A stretch of DNA of 34,124 bases from Aeromicrobium camelliae. Lineage in GTDB: Bacteria > Actinomycetota > Actinomycetes > Propionibacteriales > Nocardioidaceae. Every line of letters begins with the position of its first letter. The first letter of the stretch is position 1. Positions 26,900-34,124 of this stretch are shown here, in pieces. Location: positions 1 through 34,124 of the forward strand of contig NZ_RQJX01000024.1 of assembly GCF_003850045.1 (NCBI RefSeq), written 5' to 3'. The translations under genes and the position numbers were made by a program. The notes beneath the pieces are model-generated. The model was not told where the DNA came from, made no database searches, and saw only the letters and a list, made by a program, of their open reading frames with translations.

Positions 26900-26943
26900 G
26901 GACGTCGGCCTGTTCGCAGGTCGTGATCTGCTGTGCTGACAAC

Positions 26944-26949
26944 GAAGGA
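26944..26949 (+). promoter_or_regulatory. Ribosome-binding site that decides the DUF177 start
   Basis: GAAGGA directly touches an ATG at 26950 but lies 6 bases before GTG 26956. Correct spacing therefore favours GTG 26956. Confidence 0.6.
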
Positions 26950-26955
26950 ATGACC

Positions 26956-27474
26956 GTGTCTTCCGGTGACCTGGTGTTCGACACTCAGGTACTGGGGCGC
27001 CGCCCCGGAACCGAGAAGACGTACGCCCGTACCTTGGACGCACCCGCTGATCTCGGCCTCGACGTGCTGGGAGTCCCGGAAGGGTCGCCCATCGAGCTCG
27101 AGCTTCGGCTCGAAGCGGTGATGGACGGCGTCCTGGCGACCGGCACGGCGTCCGCCCACGTGGTCGGCGAATGCGTGCGGTGCCTGGAGCGCGTCGAGGA
27201 TGATCTCGACGTCGACTTCCAGGAGCTGTACGTCTACGACGATCCGGGGGAGGACGAGTTGGCCCTCGAGGGAGACTTGCTCGACCTCGAGCCCGTCCTG
27301 CGGGACGCGGTGGTGCTCGCACTGCCGCAGAACCCGTTGTGTGATCCGGACTGTCCGGGACTGTGCCCTGAATGCGGGGCCCGGCTCGCGGATGATCCAG
27401 ACCACACACACGGTGAGGCGATCGACCCCCGGTGGGCGGCGCTGACCCATCTGACCGAGCACAACGAGGAGTAA
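26956..27474 (+). CDS. DUF177/YceD-family protein
   Basis: The 172-residue protein belongs to the YceD/DUF177 family that precedes rpmF in most bacteria and is linked to 23S rRNA or ribosome maturation in some. Signs are LVFDTQVLGRRPGTEKTY, CVRCLERVEDDLDVDFQELYVYD and the C-terminal metal-site-like PLCDPDCPGLCPECGARL. Start GTG 26956 was chosen by ribosome-site spacing; ATG 26950 would add two residues. The rpmF start follows the stop by 2 bases. Confidence 0.92.
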   Translation: MSSGDLVFDTQVLGRRPGTEKTYARTLDAPADLGLDVLGVPEGSPIELELRLEAVMDGVLATGTASAHVVGECVRCLERVEDDLDVDFQELYVYDDPGEDELALEGDLLDLEPVLRDAVVLALPQNPLCDPDCPGLCPECGARLADDPDHTHGEAIDPRWAALTHLTEHNEE

Positions 27475-27476
27475 TC

Positions 27477-27662
27477 GTGGCAGTTCCCAAGCGGAAGATG
27501 TCGCGCAGCAACACGCGTCACCGTCGTTCGGCCTGGAAGGCCACCGCGGTTCAGACCGTCGACTGCGCCAACCCCGCCTGCAACGCCAAGGTCGTGCCGC
27601 ACCGCGCGTGCGCCGAGTGCGGCCAGTACGGCGCGCGTGGCGAGCGGCGTCAGGTTCTCTGA
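27477..27662 (+). CDS. rpmF: 50S ribosomal protein L32, zinc-ribbon form
   Basis: The 61-residue protein starts AVPKRKMSRSNTRHRRSAWKA after the GTG-coded residue, as usual for L32. The zinc ribbon is CANPAC and CAEC, so this is the zinc-binding form. The GTG at 27477 is 2 bases after the DUF177 stop, and rnc starts 9 bases after the rpmF stop. It belongs to the DUF177-rpmF-rnc-mutM unit, with coupling rather than a separate promoter. Confidence 0.97.
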   Translation: MAVPKRKMSRSNTRHRRSAWKATAVQTVDCANPACNAKVVPHRACAECGQYGARGERRQVL

Positions 27663-27671
27663 CCCGTCTTC

Positions 27672-28370
27672 GTGGCTGACGAGCTGCGCGATGTCCTCGG
27701 GGTCCCCGATCTCGACCCCGAGCTCTTGCAGCATGCCCTGACACATCGCTCGTACTCGTACGAGAACGGACTCGTCCCCAACAACGAGCGCCTGGAGTTC
27801 CTCGGCGACTCGGTGTTGGGGCTTGTCGTCACCGAGTCGATCTTCCGGGAGCACCCCGAGCTCCCGGAAGGTCAGCTCGCCAAACTGCGGGCCGCCGTCG
27901 TCAGCGCCAAGGCGCTCGCGGAGGTGGCGCGTACCCTCGGCCTCGGCGATCACCTGTTGCTCGGCCGCGGCGAGGAGACGACCGGTGGCCGCGACAAGGC
28001 GTCGATCCTGTCGGACACGATGGAAGCCGTCATCGGCGCCGTGTTCCTGCAGTTCGGCATCGAGCGCGCCCGCGAGGTCATCCACGCGATCTTCGATCCG
28101 GTGATCGCCGCTGCAGCGTCCCTGGGCGCGGGTCTGGACTGGAAGACCTCCTTGCAGGAGATCGCGGCCAGTAACGGTCTCGGCGTCCCCGAGTACCAGC
28201 TCGAGGGCACTGGACCCGATCACGACAAGAAGTTCACGGCGCGCGTCGTCGTGGGCGACCGCACGTTCGAGGGCGGCGAGGGCCGCTCGAAGAAGGAAGC
28301 CGAGCAGATGGTCGCCGAGGTCGCGTGGCGCGCCATCAACGCCGAACTGGCGGATGCCCGAACTCCCTGA
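27672..28370 (+). CDS. rnc: Ribonuclease III
   Basis: The 232-residue endonuclease cuts double-stranded RNA, including rRNA precursors. The N-terminal nuclease domain has the signature [16 protein letters not shown] (Glu42, Asp46) and [16 protein letters not shown] (Asp115, Glu118), the four metal-binding residues. The C-terminal dsRNA-binding domain has [21 protein letters not shown] and [19 protein letters not shown]. The start is GTG 27672. Its 3' end overlaps mutM by 17 bases. Confidence 0.97.
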   Translation: MADELRDVLGVPDLDPELLQHALTHRSYSYENGLVPNNERLEFLGDSVLGLVVTESIFREHPELPEGQLAKLRAAVVSAKALAEVARTLGLGDHLLLGRGEETTGGRDKASILSDTMEAVIGAVFLQFGIERAREVIHAIFDPVIAAAASLGAGLDWKTSLQEIAASNGLGVPEYQLEGTGPDHDKKFTARVVVGDRTFEGGEGRSKKEAEQMVAEVAWRAINAELADARTP

Positions 28371-29205
28371 GGTCGAGGTCGTCCGCCGCGGCCTGGCTGA
28401 GCACGTCGTCGGGCGCGGCATCGCCGACGTCGAGATCCTCGACTCACGTTCCGTTCGCCGGCACGGCCCCGGACCCACCGATTTCGTCGCGCGACTGCGC
28501 GGCCGTCGCATCGTGTCCGCCGAACGCCGCGGCAAGTACCTGTGGCTCCCGCTCGACGACGACGACGCGATCCTCGGTCACCTCGGCATGAGCGGCCAGC
28601 TCCTGGTCAGTTCCCCGGACATCGCCGATCCGCGCCATCTGCGCGTACGGCTCCGGCTGGACGACGGCTCCGAGCTCCGCTTCGTCGACCAGCGCATCTT
28701 CGGCGGTCTGTCGGTCAGCGAGGGCGGCGCCCAGCTGCCGCCCGAGATCGAGCACATCGCCCGCGACCCCCTCGACCCGCTCTTCGATGCGGCGGAGTTC
28801 GCCCGTCGGCTGCGGCGGCGCGAAACGGGCGTCAAGCGCGCCATCCTCGACCAGACGTTGATCTCGGGCGTCGGCAACATCTATGCCGACGAAGCGCTGT
28901 GGCGCACGCCCCTGCATTACGCCCGCAACACCAGGCACCTGCGGACTCGCGAGATCGACGGTCTGCTCGGGCATCTGCGCGATGTCATGACCGATGCGCT
29001 CGCCGAGGGCGGCACGTCGTTCGACGCGCTGTACGTCAACGTCAACGGTCAGTCGGGCTACTTCGATCGCTCCCTGCACGCGTACGGCCGCGAGGGTGAG
29101 CCGTGCGACCGGTGCGGCACCCCCATCCGCCGCGACGCCTTCATGAACCGCTCCAGCTACTGGTGCCCCCGCTGCCAGCCGCGTCCCCGTAACGGGCGCT
29201 GGTAA
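28354..29205 (+). CDS. mutM: Formamidopyrimidine-DNA glycosylase
   Basis: The 283-residue enzyme removes oxidised purines such as 8-oxoguanine and cuts at the abasic site. Pro2 and Glu3 of [14 protein letters not shown] are catalytic. A conserved Lys is in [27 protein letters not shown] is the DNA-binding H2TH region, and the zinc finger at the end is [13 protein letters not shown] ... YWCPRCQ (Cys251 first). The gene overlaps rnc by 17 bases, an arrangement common in actinobacteria. Confidence 0.97.
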   Translation: MPELPEVEVVRRGLAEHVVGRGIADVEILDSRSVRRHGPGPTDFVARLRGRRIVSAERRGKYLWLPLDDDDAILGHLGMSGQLLVSSPDIADPRHLRVRLRLDDGSELRFVDQRIFGGLSVSEGGAQLPPEIEHIARDPLDPLFDAAEFARRLRRRETGVKRAILDQTLISGVGNIYADEALWRTPLHYARNTRHLRTREIDGLLGHLRDVMTDALAEGGTSFDALYVNVNGQSGYFDRSLHAYGREGEPCDRCGTPIRRDAFMNRSSYWCPRCQPRPRNGRW

Positions 29206-29210
29206 CGCGG

Positions 29211-29216
29211 TAGGCT
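29211..29216 (+). promoter_or_regulatory. -10 box of dgt, leaderless layout
   Basis: TAGGCT is followed by 7 bases and ATG 29224, exactly as at the PrsW-like gene. No Shine-Dalgarno sequence is present and the -35 is not clear. Confidence 0.55.
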
Positions 29217-29223
29217 CGCCGCG

Positions 29224-30453
29224 ATGAGCGAGCTGTACGGGGTCGAGGCGCGGGCGCGTTACGTCGACGAGTCGCCGAAGCGGCCCGGGCGTACGCCGTT
29301 CGAGCGCGACCGTGCGCGCATCCTCCACTCGTCGGCGCTGCGTCGGCTCTCGGCCAAAACGCAGGTACTCGGTGCCGGCGTCGATGACTTCGTGCGCAAC
29401 CGGCTGACCCACTCGCTCGAGGTCGCCCAGGTCGCCCGTGAGCTGGGTAAGGCGCTGGGGTGCGATCCGGACATCGTCGACTCCGCGGCGCTCGCGCACG
29501 ACCTCGGCCATCCGCCGTTCGGACACAACGGGGAAGCCGCCCTGGACTCCGCCGCCGAGCAGATCGGCGGCTTCGAGGGCAATGCGCAGACACTGCGCCT
29601 GCTCACCCGACTCGAGGCCAAGACCGTCACGGCGGACGGCCGAAGCGTGGGGCTGAACCTGACGCGCGCGACGCTGGGGGCCTGCGTCAAGTACCCCTGG
29701 ACGCGGGAGGAGGCGCCCGACGGCGGCCACAAGTTCGGCGTCTACACGGACGACCTCGAGATCTTCCGCTGGCTCCGTTCCGACGCCCGGGGCACGTTCC
29801 GCCGGCCGATCGAGGCGCAGGTCATGGACCTGTCCGACGACATCGCGTACTCCGTGCACGACGTCGAGGACGGAGTGGTCGCGGGATGGTTCGATCTCGT
29901 CGACGGGCTCGAGCTGTCGGAGGTACATGCTGTCGCGCGTGAATGGTACGAGCCGTCAGCCTCCGACGAGCGGCTTACGGCGGCGTTGGAACGTCTCCGC
30001 CGGATGCCCGAATGGCCGCAGCGGCGATTCGACGGGAGTCGTGCCGCGCGCGCAGTACTCAAGAGCCTCACCAGTGCGCTCATCGGGCGCTTCGCGGTCG
30101 CCGCCCAGCGGGCCACCGTCGACGCGTGGGGAACCGGGCCCCTCGTGCGCTACGAGGCCGACCTCGAGATTCCCGGTGACACCGCCGACGAGATCCTCGT
30201 GCTCAAAGCCATCGCGGCCCATCACATGATGCGCAGCGAGGATCGCACGGCCTCGCTGCGCGAACAGCGTGAGCTGCTGACGGAGCTCGTCGATGTGCTC
30301 GTCAAGACCGGAGACGAGCACCTGGATCCCGACTTCGCGCAGGACTTCGCGGCCGCGGAGGACGACGCGGGGCGGCATCGGGTGATCCTCGATCAGGTCG
30401 CCAGCCTCACCGATCTGTCCGCTGTGAGTTGGGCCAACAGGCTGCTTCTGTGA
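29224..30453 (+). CDS. dgt: dNTP triphosphohydrolase (dGTPase-like)
   Basis: The 409-residue HD-domain enzyme splits dNTPs to nucleoside and triphosphate, controlling dNTP pools. The HD residues are in NRLTHSLEVAQVARELGKALG and AALAHDLGHPPFGHNGEAAL, with GGFEGNAQTLRLLTRLE, MDLSDDIAYSVHDVEDGV and a C-terminal helical part following. It lies directly upstream of dnaG (17 bases), the dgt-dnaG order seen in actinobacteria. Confidence 0.95.
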   Translation: MSELYGVEARARYVDESPKRPGRTPFERDRARILHSSALRRLSAKTQVLGAGVDDFVRNRLTHSLEVAQVARELGKALGCDPDIVDSAALAHDLGHPPFGHNGEAALDSAAEQIGGFEGNAQTLRLLTRLEAKTVTADGRSVGLNLTRATLGACVKYPWTREEAPDGGHKFGVYTDDLEIFRWLRSDARGTFRRPIEAQVMDLSDDIAYSVHDVEDGVVAGWFDLVDGLELSEVHAVAREWYEPSASDERLTAALERLRRMPEWPQRRFDGSRAARAVLKSLTSALIGRFAVAAQRATVDAWGTGPLVRYEADLEIPGDTADEILVLKAIAAHHMMRSEDRTASLREQRELLTELVDVLVKTGDEHLDPDFAQDFAAAEDDAGRHRVILDQVASLTDLSAVSWANRLLL

Positions 30454-30458
30454 CGTCA

Positions 30459-30464
30459 TAGGAT
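30459..30464 (+). promoter_or_regulatory. -10 box of dnaG, leaderless layout
   Basis: TAGGAT is followed by 6 bases and ATG 30471, the same as the secA promoter. The -35 is not clear. Read-through from dgt is also possible. Confidence 0.55.
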
Positions 30465-30470
30465 GCAGGC

Positions 30471-32372
30471 ATGGCACGCATCAAGGACGAGGACATCCAA
30501 CTCGTCCGCGAGCGTGTGCGGATCGACGAGGTCGTCGAACAGTACGTCACGCTGCGCAACGCCGGCGGCGGCGCCCGCAAGGGGCTGTGCCCCTTCCACG
30601 ATGAGAAGACGCCGTCGTTCAACGTGCGCCCGGCTCAGGGGTTCTACCACTGCTTCGGTTGCGGCGCGGGCGGCGATTCCATCAAGTTCCTCATGGAGAT
30701 CGAAGGCCTCGGTTTCGCTGAGGCGGTGGAACGGCTCGCCGGCAAGTACGGCATCCAGCTGCGCTACGAGGAAGGCGGCCCGGTCGGTCCCCGCCGCGAC
30801 CCCGGTCAGCGTCAGCGGCTGCTCGAAGCGCACCGGCTCGCCGCGGAGTTCTACCACGAAGCGCTCATGGTGGCCCCCGAGGCGCAGCCCGGGCGTCAGT
30901 TTGTCACCGACCGTGGATTCGACCGTGCCGCCGCGGAGATGTTCTCGATGGGCTGGGCGCCGCGCGGGGGAGAGGCCCTGGTCAGTCACCTCAAGTCCAA
31001 GGGATTCAGCGACGAGGACCTCATCGTCGGCGGCCTCGCGGCGCGCGGACAGCGCGGCCTGTACGACAAGTTCCGCGGGCGCCTGCTGTGGCCCATCAAG
31101 GAGATCAGCGGTGAGGTGATCGGTTTCGGCGCGCGCCGGATGCTCGACGACGACCGCATCGAGGCCAAGTACCTCAATACGTCCGAGACGCCGATCTACA
31201 AGAAGAGCCACGTCCTGTACGGCATCGACCTCGCGCGTCGCACCATCTCCTCGCGCAGCCAGGCCGTCATCGTGGAGGGCTACACCGACGTCATGGCCTG
31301 CCACCAGGCCGGGGTGACGACGGCCGTCGCGACCTGCGGCACCGCGTTCGGCGAGGATCACGCCCGCGTCCTGCGCCGGATCCTCCTCGACCACGACGCT
31401 TTCCACGGTGAGGTCATCTTCACGTTCGACGGCGACGAAGCCGGACAGCGCGCCGCGATGAAGGCGTTCGCCGGCGACGAGCAGTTCGCCGGTCAGACCT
31501 ACGTGGCCGTCGAGCCGCGCGGCATGGACCCGTGCGACCTGCGGATGGCCGACGGCGACGCCGCCGTGCGCGAACTCGTCGCCTCCCGCGTCCCGCTGTA
31601 CCGCTTCGTGCTCGACAACACCCTCACGCGCTACGACCTCGACCGCGGTGACCAGCGGGTCGACGCCATCCGCGAGGCCGTGGGTCTGGCGCGCGCGATC
31701 CGCGACAAGTCGAAGGTCGATGAGTTCCTGCGCGAGATCGCCAGCCGGGTAGGGGCCGACGTCGACCAGGTGCGCCAGGAGTTCAAGGCGTCTCAGGGCT
31801 CGAGCCGTTCCTCGTCGGGCAGTGCCACTGCGCCGTCTGCTGCCGCGTCGGGACCGGTTGCGGCGCCCGCGGCGGTTCCGGCCGGACCGAGCTTCGGGGC
31901 CCCGCAGTTCGCCGATGAACGCGAGGCGCTCAAGGCGATCGTCCAGTTCCCGCATCTCGCCAAGCCGCTGGCCGACGACATCGGTGAGAACGACTTCACG
32001 CATCCCGTGGCCCAAGAGTTGTGGCGTCGCATCGAGCAGCGCGGCCTGCCTGATGCTCCAGATCCGAGCTGGCTTCCGGGCCTATCGGATTCGGTGACCG
32101 ACGATGCCTTCCGCCGGGTTCTCGGCGTCGCGGCCGTGGAGCCGCTCCACTCCTCCGAGCGGTCGACCCAGGCGGTGGTGGCGGCGGTGCTCGCGCGCTT
32201 GCAGGAGTTGACCGTGGCTCGGCGGATCGTCGAGGTCAAGTCGCGCCTGCAGCGCACGAATCCGGTCGAGCAGGCCGAGACCTACAACCGGATGTTCGGC
32301 GAGCTGGTGGCGTTGGAGCAGCAGCGGCGCGACTTCCGCGAGCGCGTCATCGGCGCGATGGAGCAGCTCTGA
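30471..32372 (+). CDS. dnaG: DNA primase
   Basis: The 633-residue primase makes RNA primers for replication. The CHC2 zinc domain is at the N-terminus (Cys40, His43, Cys61, Cys64 in GLCPFHDEKTPSF and YHCFGCGAGGD). The catalytic core follows (about 120-420), with TOPRIM motif VIVEGYTDVMACHQAG (Glu269) and FTFDGDEAGQRAAMKAF. A low-complexity Ala/Ser/Pro linker at about 444-475 leads to the C-terminal helicase-binding domain. It is complete. A 10-bp hairpin follows the stop immediately. Confidence 0.97.
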   Translation: MARIKDEDIQLVRERVRIDEVVEQYVTLRNAGGGARKGLCPFHDEKTPSFNVRPAQGFYHCFGCGAGGDSIKFLMEIEGLGFAEAVERLAGKYGIQLRYEEGGPVGPRRDPGQRQRLLEAHRLAAEFYHEALMVAPEAQPGRQFVTDRGFDRAAAEMFSMGWAPRGGEALVSHLKSKGFSDEDLIVGGLAARGQRGLYDKFRGRLLWPIKEISGEVIGFGARRMLDDDRIEAKYLNTSETPIYKKSHVLYGIDLARRTISSRSQAVIVEGYTDVMACHQAGVTTAVATCGTAFGEDHARVLRRILLDHDAFHGEVIFTFDGDEAGQRAAMKAFAGDEQFAGQTYVAVEPRGMDPCDLRMADGDAAVRELVASRVPLYRFVLDNTLTRYDLDRGDQRVDAIREAVGLARAIRDKSKVDEFLREIASRVGADVDQVRQEFKASQGSSRSSSGSATAPSAAASGPVAAPAAVPAGPSFGAPQFADEREALKAIVQFPHLAKPLADDIGENDFTHPVAQELWRRIEQRGLPDAPDPSWLPGLSDSVTDDAFRRVLGVAAVEPLHSSERSTQAVVAAVLARLQELTVARRIVEVKSRLQRTNPVEQAETYNRMFGELVALEQQRRDFRERVIGAMEQL

Positions 32373-32402
32373 CGCTGTGGACGGGCCGCGGCGTCCACAG
32401 CG
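32373..32402. other. Perfect inverted repeat after dnaG, DnaA-box-like arms
   Basis: CGCTGTGGAC (32373-32382) pairs with GTCCACAGCG (32393-32402) around a 10-base GC-rich loop, directly after the dnaG stop. There is no U-run, so it is not a standard terminator. Each arm contains GTCCACA, the core of the actinobacterial DnaA box TTGTCCACA, in opposite orientation (7 of 9 matches each). It may be an mRNA-end stabiliser, a factor-dependent stop or a DnaA site. Confidence 0.5.
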
Positions 32403-32450
32403 ACCAGGAACGGCCTCCCGGTTGCGGCTGAGGTCGGCCACGGTGGGGGC

Positions 32451-33023
32451 ATGTCGCCCTTTGCTCGTCAGATCCTCGCGCTGCCGGCTCTCGATCGGTC
32501 GACCGAACAGCAGCTTGCGCGGCGTGCTGCTGCCGGCGACCGCGAGGCGCGCGAGCGGTTGATCCGCGCCGGCCTGCGGTGGGTCGTGCTGCATGCGTTG
32601 CGCCGGGGGAGGGTCGGGGCTGAGTTCGACGACGCGGTGCAGGACGGGGTGGTCGCGTTGATCGGCGCAGTGGATCGGTTCGATCCGGAGCGGAACGTTC
32701 GCTTGGCGACGTTCGCGTGGGCGGCCATCGACGGCGCCATGAGCCCGCGCTGGCGTGTACCGGTGACGACGATCGAGCCCACGGCCCCGTCCGAAACCGG
32801 TCCGGCGGACGACCTGCTCGACGGGCTCCACGAGGGCGACGCCGAGCTGCTCCGCAGCCGATTCGGGCTCGGCCAGGATGGGACTCCCCGGAGTCGCCGC
32901 GAGGTCGCGATGCTGTTCGGGCTCACCGAATCCCAGGTACGGACACGGGAGGAACGGGCCCTGAATCGTCTGCGACGTCAGTGGGGCCGACCCGGTGTCG
33001 CATTGTCAGGAGGGGGTTGCTAA
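32451..33023 (+). CDS. Small sigma-70-like factor
   Basis: The 190-residue protein has a region 2-like part (TEQQLARRAAAGDREARERLIRAGLRWVV ... EFDDAVQDGVVALIGAVDRFDPERNVRLATFAWAAIDGAM) and a region 4-like helix-turn-helix (SRREVAMLFGLTESQVRTREERALNRLRRQW). The -10-recognition segment is degenerate compared with housekeeping factors (LATFAWAAIDGAM in place of FATYAYWWIRQAI), and region 3 is nearly absent. Location after dnaG recalls the rpsU-dnaG-rpoD order. CACGGT, a poor -10, lies 6 bases before ATG 32451. It may be an alternative sigma or a sigma-like relic; the former seems likelier given intact region 4. Confidence 0.82.
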   Translation: MSPFARQILALPALDRSTEQQLARRAAAGDREARERLIRAGLRWVVLHALRRGRVGAEFDDAVQDGVVALIGAVDRFDPERNVRLATFAWAAIDGAMSPRWRVPVTTIEPTAPSETGPADDLLDGLHEGDAELLRSRFGLGQDGTPRSRREVAMLFGLTESQVRTREERALNRLRRQWGRPGVALSGGGC

Positions 33024-33056
33024 AGTCATAGACCGTGCTCCTCCTGCAGGAGCCCA

Positions 33057-33129
33057 TCCCCTGTAGCTCAATTGGCAGAGCATTCGGCTGTTAACCGGAG
33101 GGTTGTTGGTTCGAGTCCAACCGGGGGAG
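33057..33129 (+). tRNA. tRNA-Asn, anticodon GTT
   Basis: The 73-nt sequence folds fully: acceptor TCCCCTG with CGGGGGA (one T-G pair), D arm TAGCTCAATTGGCAGAGCA, anticodon loop CTGTTAA giving GTT, T arm with GGTTCGAGTCC, discriminator G. CCA is not encoded. Upstream, TAAAGT (33021-33026) and TTGTCA (33003-33008) look like promoter parts but are only 12 bases apart, so at least one is not used as such. The 5' leader holds the perfect palindrome CTCCTGCAGGAG (33041-33052). Confidence 0.96.
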
Positions 33130-33135
33130 CACACG

Positions 33136-33165
33136 GGGTCGCGGCAACGCGGCCCTTTCGCTTTT
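33136..33165 (+). terminator. Rho-independent terminator after tRNA-Asn
   Basis: GGGTCGCG (33136-33143), GCAA tetraloop, CGCGGCCC (33148-33155), 8 bp with one T-G pair, then TTTCGCTTTT. A stable GNRA-loop hairpin plus U-rich tail, 7 bases after the tRNA. Confidence 0.85.
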
Positions 33166-33171
33166 CCGCCG

Positions 33172-34124
33172 TCATTCCGTGAGGACGGTGCCGCCGACGT
33201 CCCAGGCCCAGCCGTCCTCGTGTGGGATGGGCACGGCGTGGTCGAAGGTTTTGAGCTTGTGGTGATGGCGGCATAACGCCCAGAGGTTGTCGGCGCAGGT
33301 TTGGCCGTCGGGCCAGGGTTCTCGGTGGTCAAGGTCGCAGTTGGTGGCCTTGGTGGCGCATCCGGGGTATCTGCAGGTGCCGTCTCTGTAGCGGATGGCG
33401 TTCTTGAGGTGGTCCGGTGGTGAGTATCCGCGGTAACTGACGGCGAGGACATCGTCCTTGTCGTCGGTGGTGAGCCGGTACCAGAACGGGTTGCTGCTCT
33501 CGGCGAGTGTGCGGAGCACGTTGGCCGGGATGACCCAGTCCCGGTCGGCGCTGATCGCGGGCTGATCATCGATGCCTGCCAGGGTCGACGCGGGAACCAT
33601 GACACCGATCGCGAGGTTCGGGGTGCGGGCGGGTTCGTTGTCCGGGTCGATGTGGTCGAGTGCCTCCACGAGCAGGTCCGCGCGGCGCTGATGGAGGGTC
33701 CGGTCGTCGTCGGTGATGGCTTTGGCGGCGCGGTCGAGTCGCTGATCGATTCCAGCCAGGACGTACGATGGCAGGTTCTCGGCGTAGAGGCTGCCGGTGC
33801 CGTCTTCATCGTAGTGGATGGTGACCGACCGTTCGGCGACGATGTCCGCGTAGCGCTTCTCGACCTCGTCCGGTTCGACGCGGGCGATGAACCGCTTGAC
33901 CCACCGGCGAAGTTCGCCAACGTTGTGGGTGGCCGCGTAGGCGACCGAACGTGCATCGAGCTTCTCGATGGAGCGGGCCTGGGTGAGTTTCCATGCGCCG
34001 TTCGCGATCACGGAGACACGCGCAGCGTCGATCTCTCCCTCGCCGAAGGCCTTCCAGACGTTTGGCAGGTCATCACGCGCGGTCTCGGCCTCGAGAATCC
34101 GGCCCGAGGCCTGGTGCTCGGACC
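33172..34124 (-). CDS. DUF222 / HNH endonuclease-like protein (5' end outside window)
   Basis: About 317 codons are visible; the frame stays open through the right edge, with residues such as QASGRILEAETARDDLPNVWKAF readable beyond 34011, so the start is outside. The DUF222 region (RVSVIANGAWKLTQARSIEKLDARSVAYAATHN ... RVEPDEVEKRYADIVAERSV) is followed by an HNH domain (CRYPGCATKATNCDLDHREPWPDGQTCADNLWALCRHHHKLKT). These 13E12-type genes occur in many copies in actinobacteria and are probably mobile or selfish; targets are unknown. It points towards the tRNA-Asn gene and ends 43 bases from it. Confidence 0.92.
   Translation of the reverse strand, partial: SEHQASGRILEAETARDDLPNVWKAFGEGEIDAARVSVIANGAWKLTQARSIEKLDARSVAYAATHNVGELRRWVKRFIARVEPDEVEKRYADIVAERSVTIHYDEDGTGSLYAENLPSYVLAGIDQRLDRAAKAITDDDRTLHQRRADLLVEALDHIDPDNEPARTPNLAIGVMVPASTLAGIDDQPAISADRDWVIPANVLRTLAESSNPFWYRLTTDDKDDVLAVSYRGYSPPDHLKNAIRYRDGTCRYPGCATKATNCDLDHREPWPDGQTCADNLWALCRHHHKLKTFDHAVPIPHEDGWAWDVGGTVLTE

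Noticed and set aside
26817..26900. LexA box upstream of dinB
   Set aside because: Searched by eye for GAAC-N4-GTTC-like sites in the upstream stretch and found none.
33057..34124. CRISPR-Cas or prophage signal from the HNH gene beside a tRNA
   Set aside because: No repeat array, integrase or phage genes are visible; the protein has the DUF222-HNH layout common as dispersed copies in actinobacteria.

Overview
The window is ordinary chromosomal DNA of a high-GC actinobacterium. The order sahH-mtrA-mtrB-lpqB-comF-hpf-...-secA, the actinobacteria-specific MtrAB-LpqB set, an Rv3235-like gene, the rpmB-recG-rsmD-coaD and DUF177-rpmF-rnc-mutM blocks, and a DUF222/HNH gene all fit this. Nocardioidaceae or a close relative is my best guess, from gene content alone. 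I see no prophage, insertion sequence or CRISPR array.

Layout. (1) 1-160: tRNA-Arg(TCT) on the minus strand with its terminator. (2) 281-13027: a plus-strand block with a PrsW-type membrane protease, S-adenosylhomocysteine hydrolase, the MtrA/MtrB/LpqB envelope signalling set, a ComF-like protein, the long ribosome hibernation factor closed by a clear terminator, an orphan LuxR-type response regulator, an AlkX/YcaQ-type DNA glycosylase and SecA. (3) 13031-16696: small membrane and regulatory genes around a divergent promoter (Rv3235 family, LysM protein, small beta-rich protein, BldC/excisionase-like HTH protein, SAF/CpaB protein, CpaE-like P-loop protein). (4) 16698-20490: a WS/DGAT-family acyltransferase, a DUF6912-like protein, an AlkB-like dioxygenase behind an SOS box, and an amidase on the minus strand. 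(5) 20557-29205: rpmB, divergent from DAK2 protein-recG-rsmD-coaD; then dinB on the minus strand; then DUF177-rpmF-rnc-mutM. (6) 29224-34124: dgt, dnaG, a small sigma-70-like gene, tRNA-Asn(GTT) with its terminator, and the 3' part of a DUF222/HNH gene that leaves the window.

The main functions are envelope control and export (MtrAB, LpqB, SecA), translation (L28, L32, HPF, RsmD, RNase III) and DNA maintenance (AlkX-like, AlkB-like, RecG, DinB, MutM, Dgt, DnaG).

The most interesting signals are regulatory. At least eleven genes lack a Shine-Dalgarno sequence and carry a TANNNT-like -10 box exactly 6 or 7 bases before the start codon, so they probably give leaderless mRNAs. A good LexA operator (TAGAACATCTGTTCGA, 18401-18416) covers the expected -35 region of the AlkB-like gene. 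Three head-to-tail 10-bp repeats (14062-14091) cover the core promoter of the LysM gene, about 500 bases from a BldC/MerR-like HTH gene. Two proteins have altered active-site motifs: the WS/DGAT-like protein has HQALVDG instead of HHxxxDG, and the CpaE-like ATPase has GAPGRTS instead of the usual deviant Walker A.
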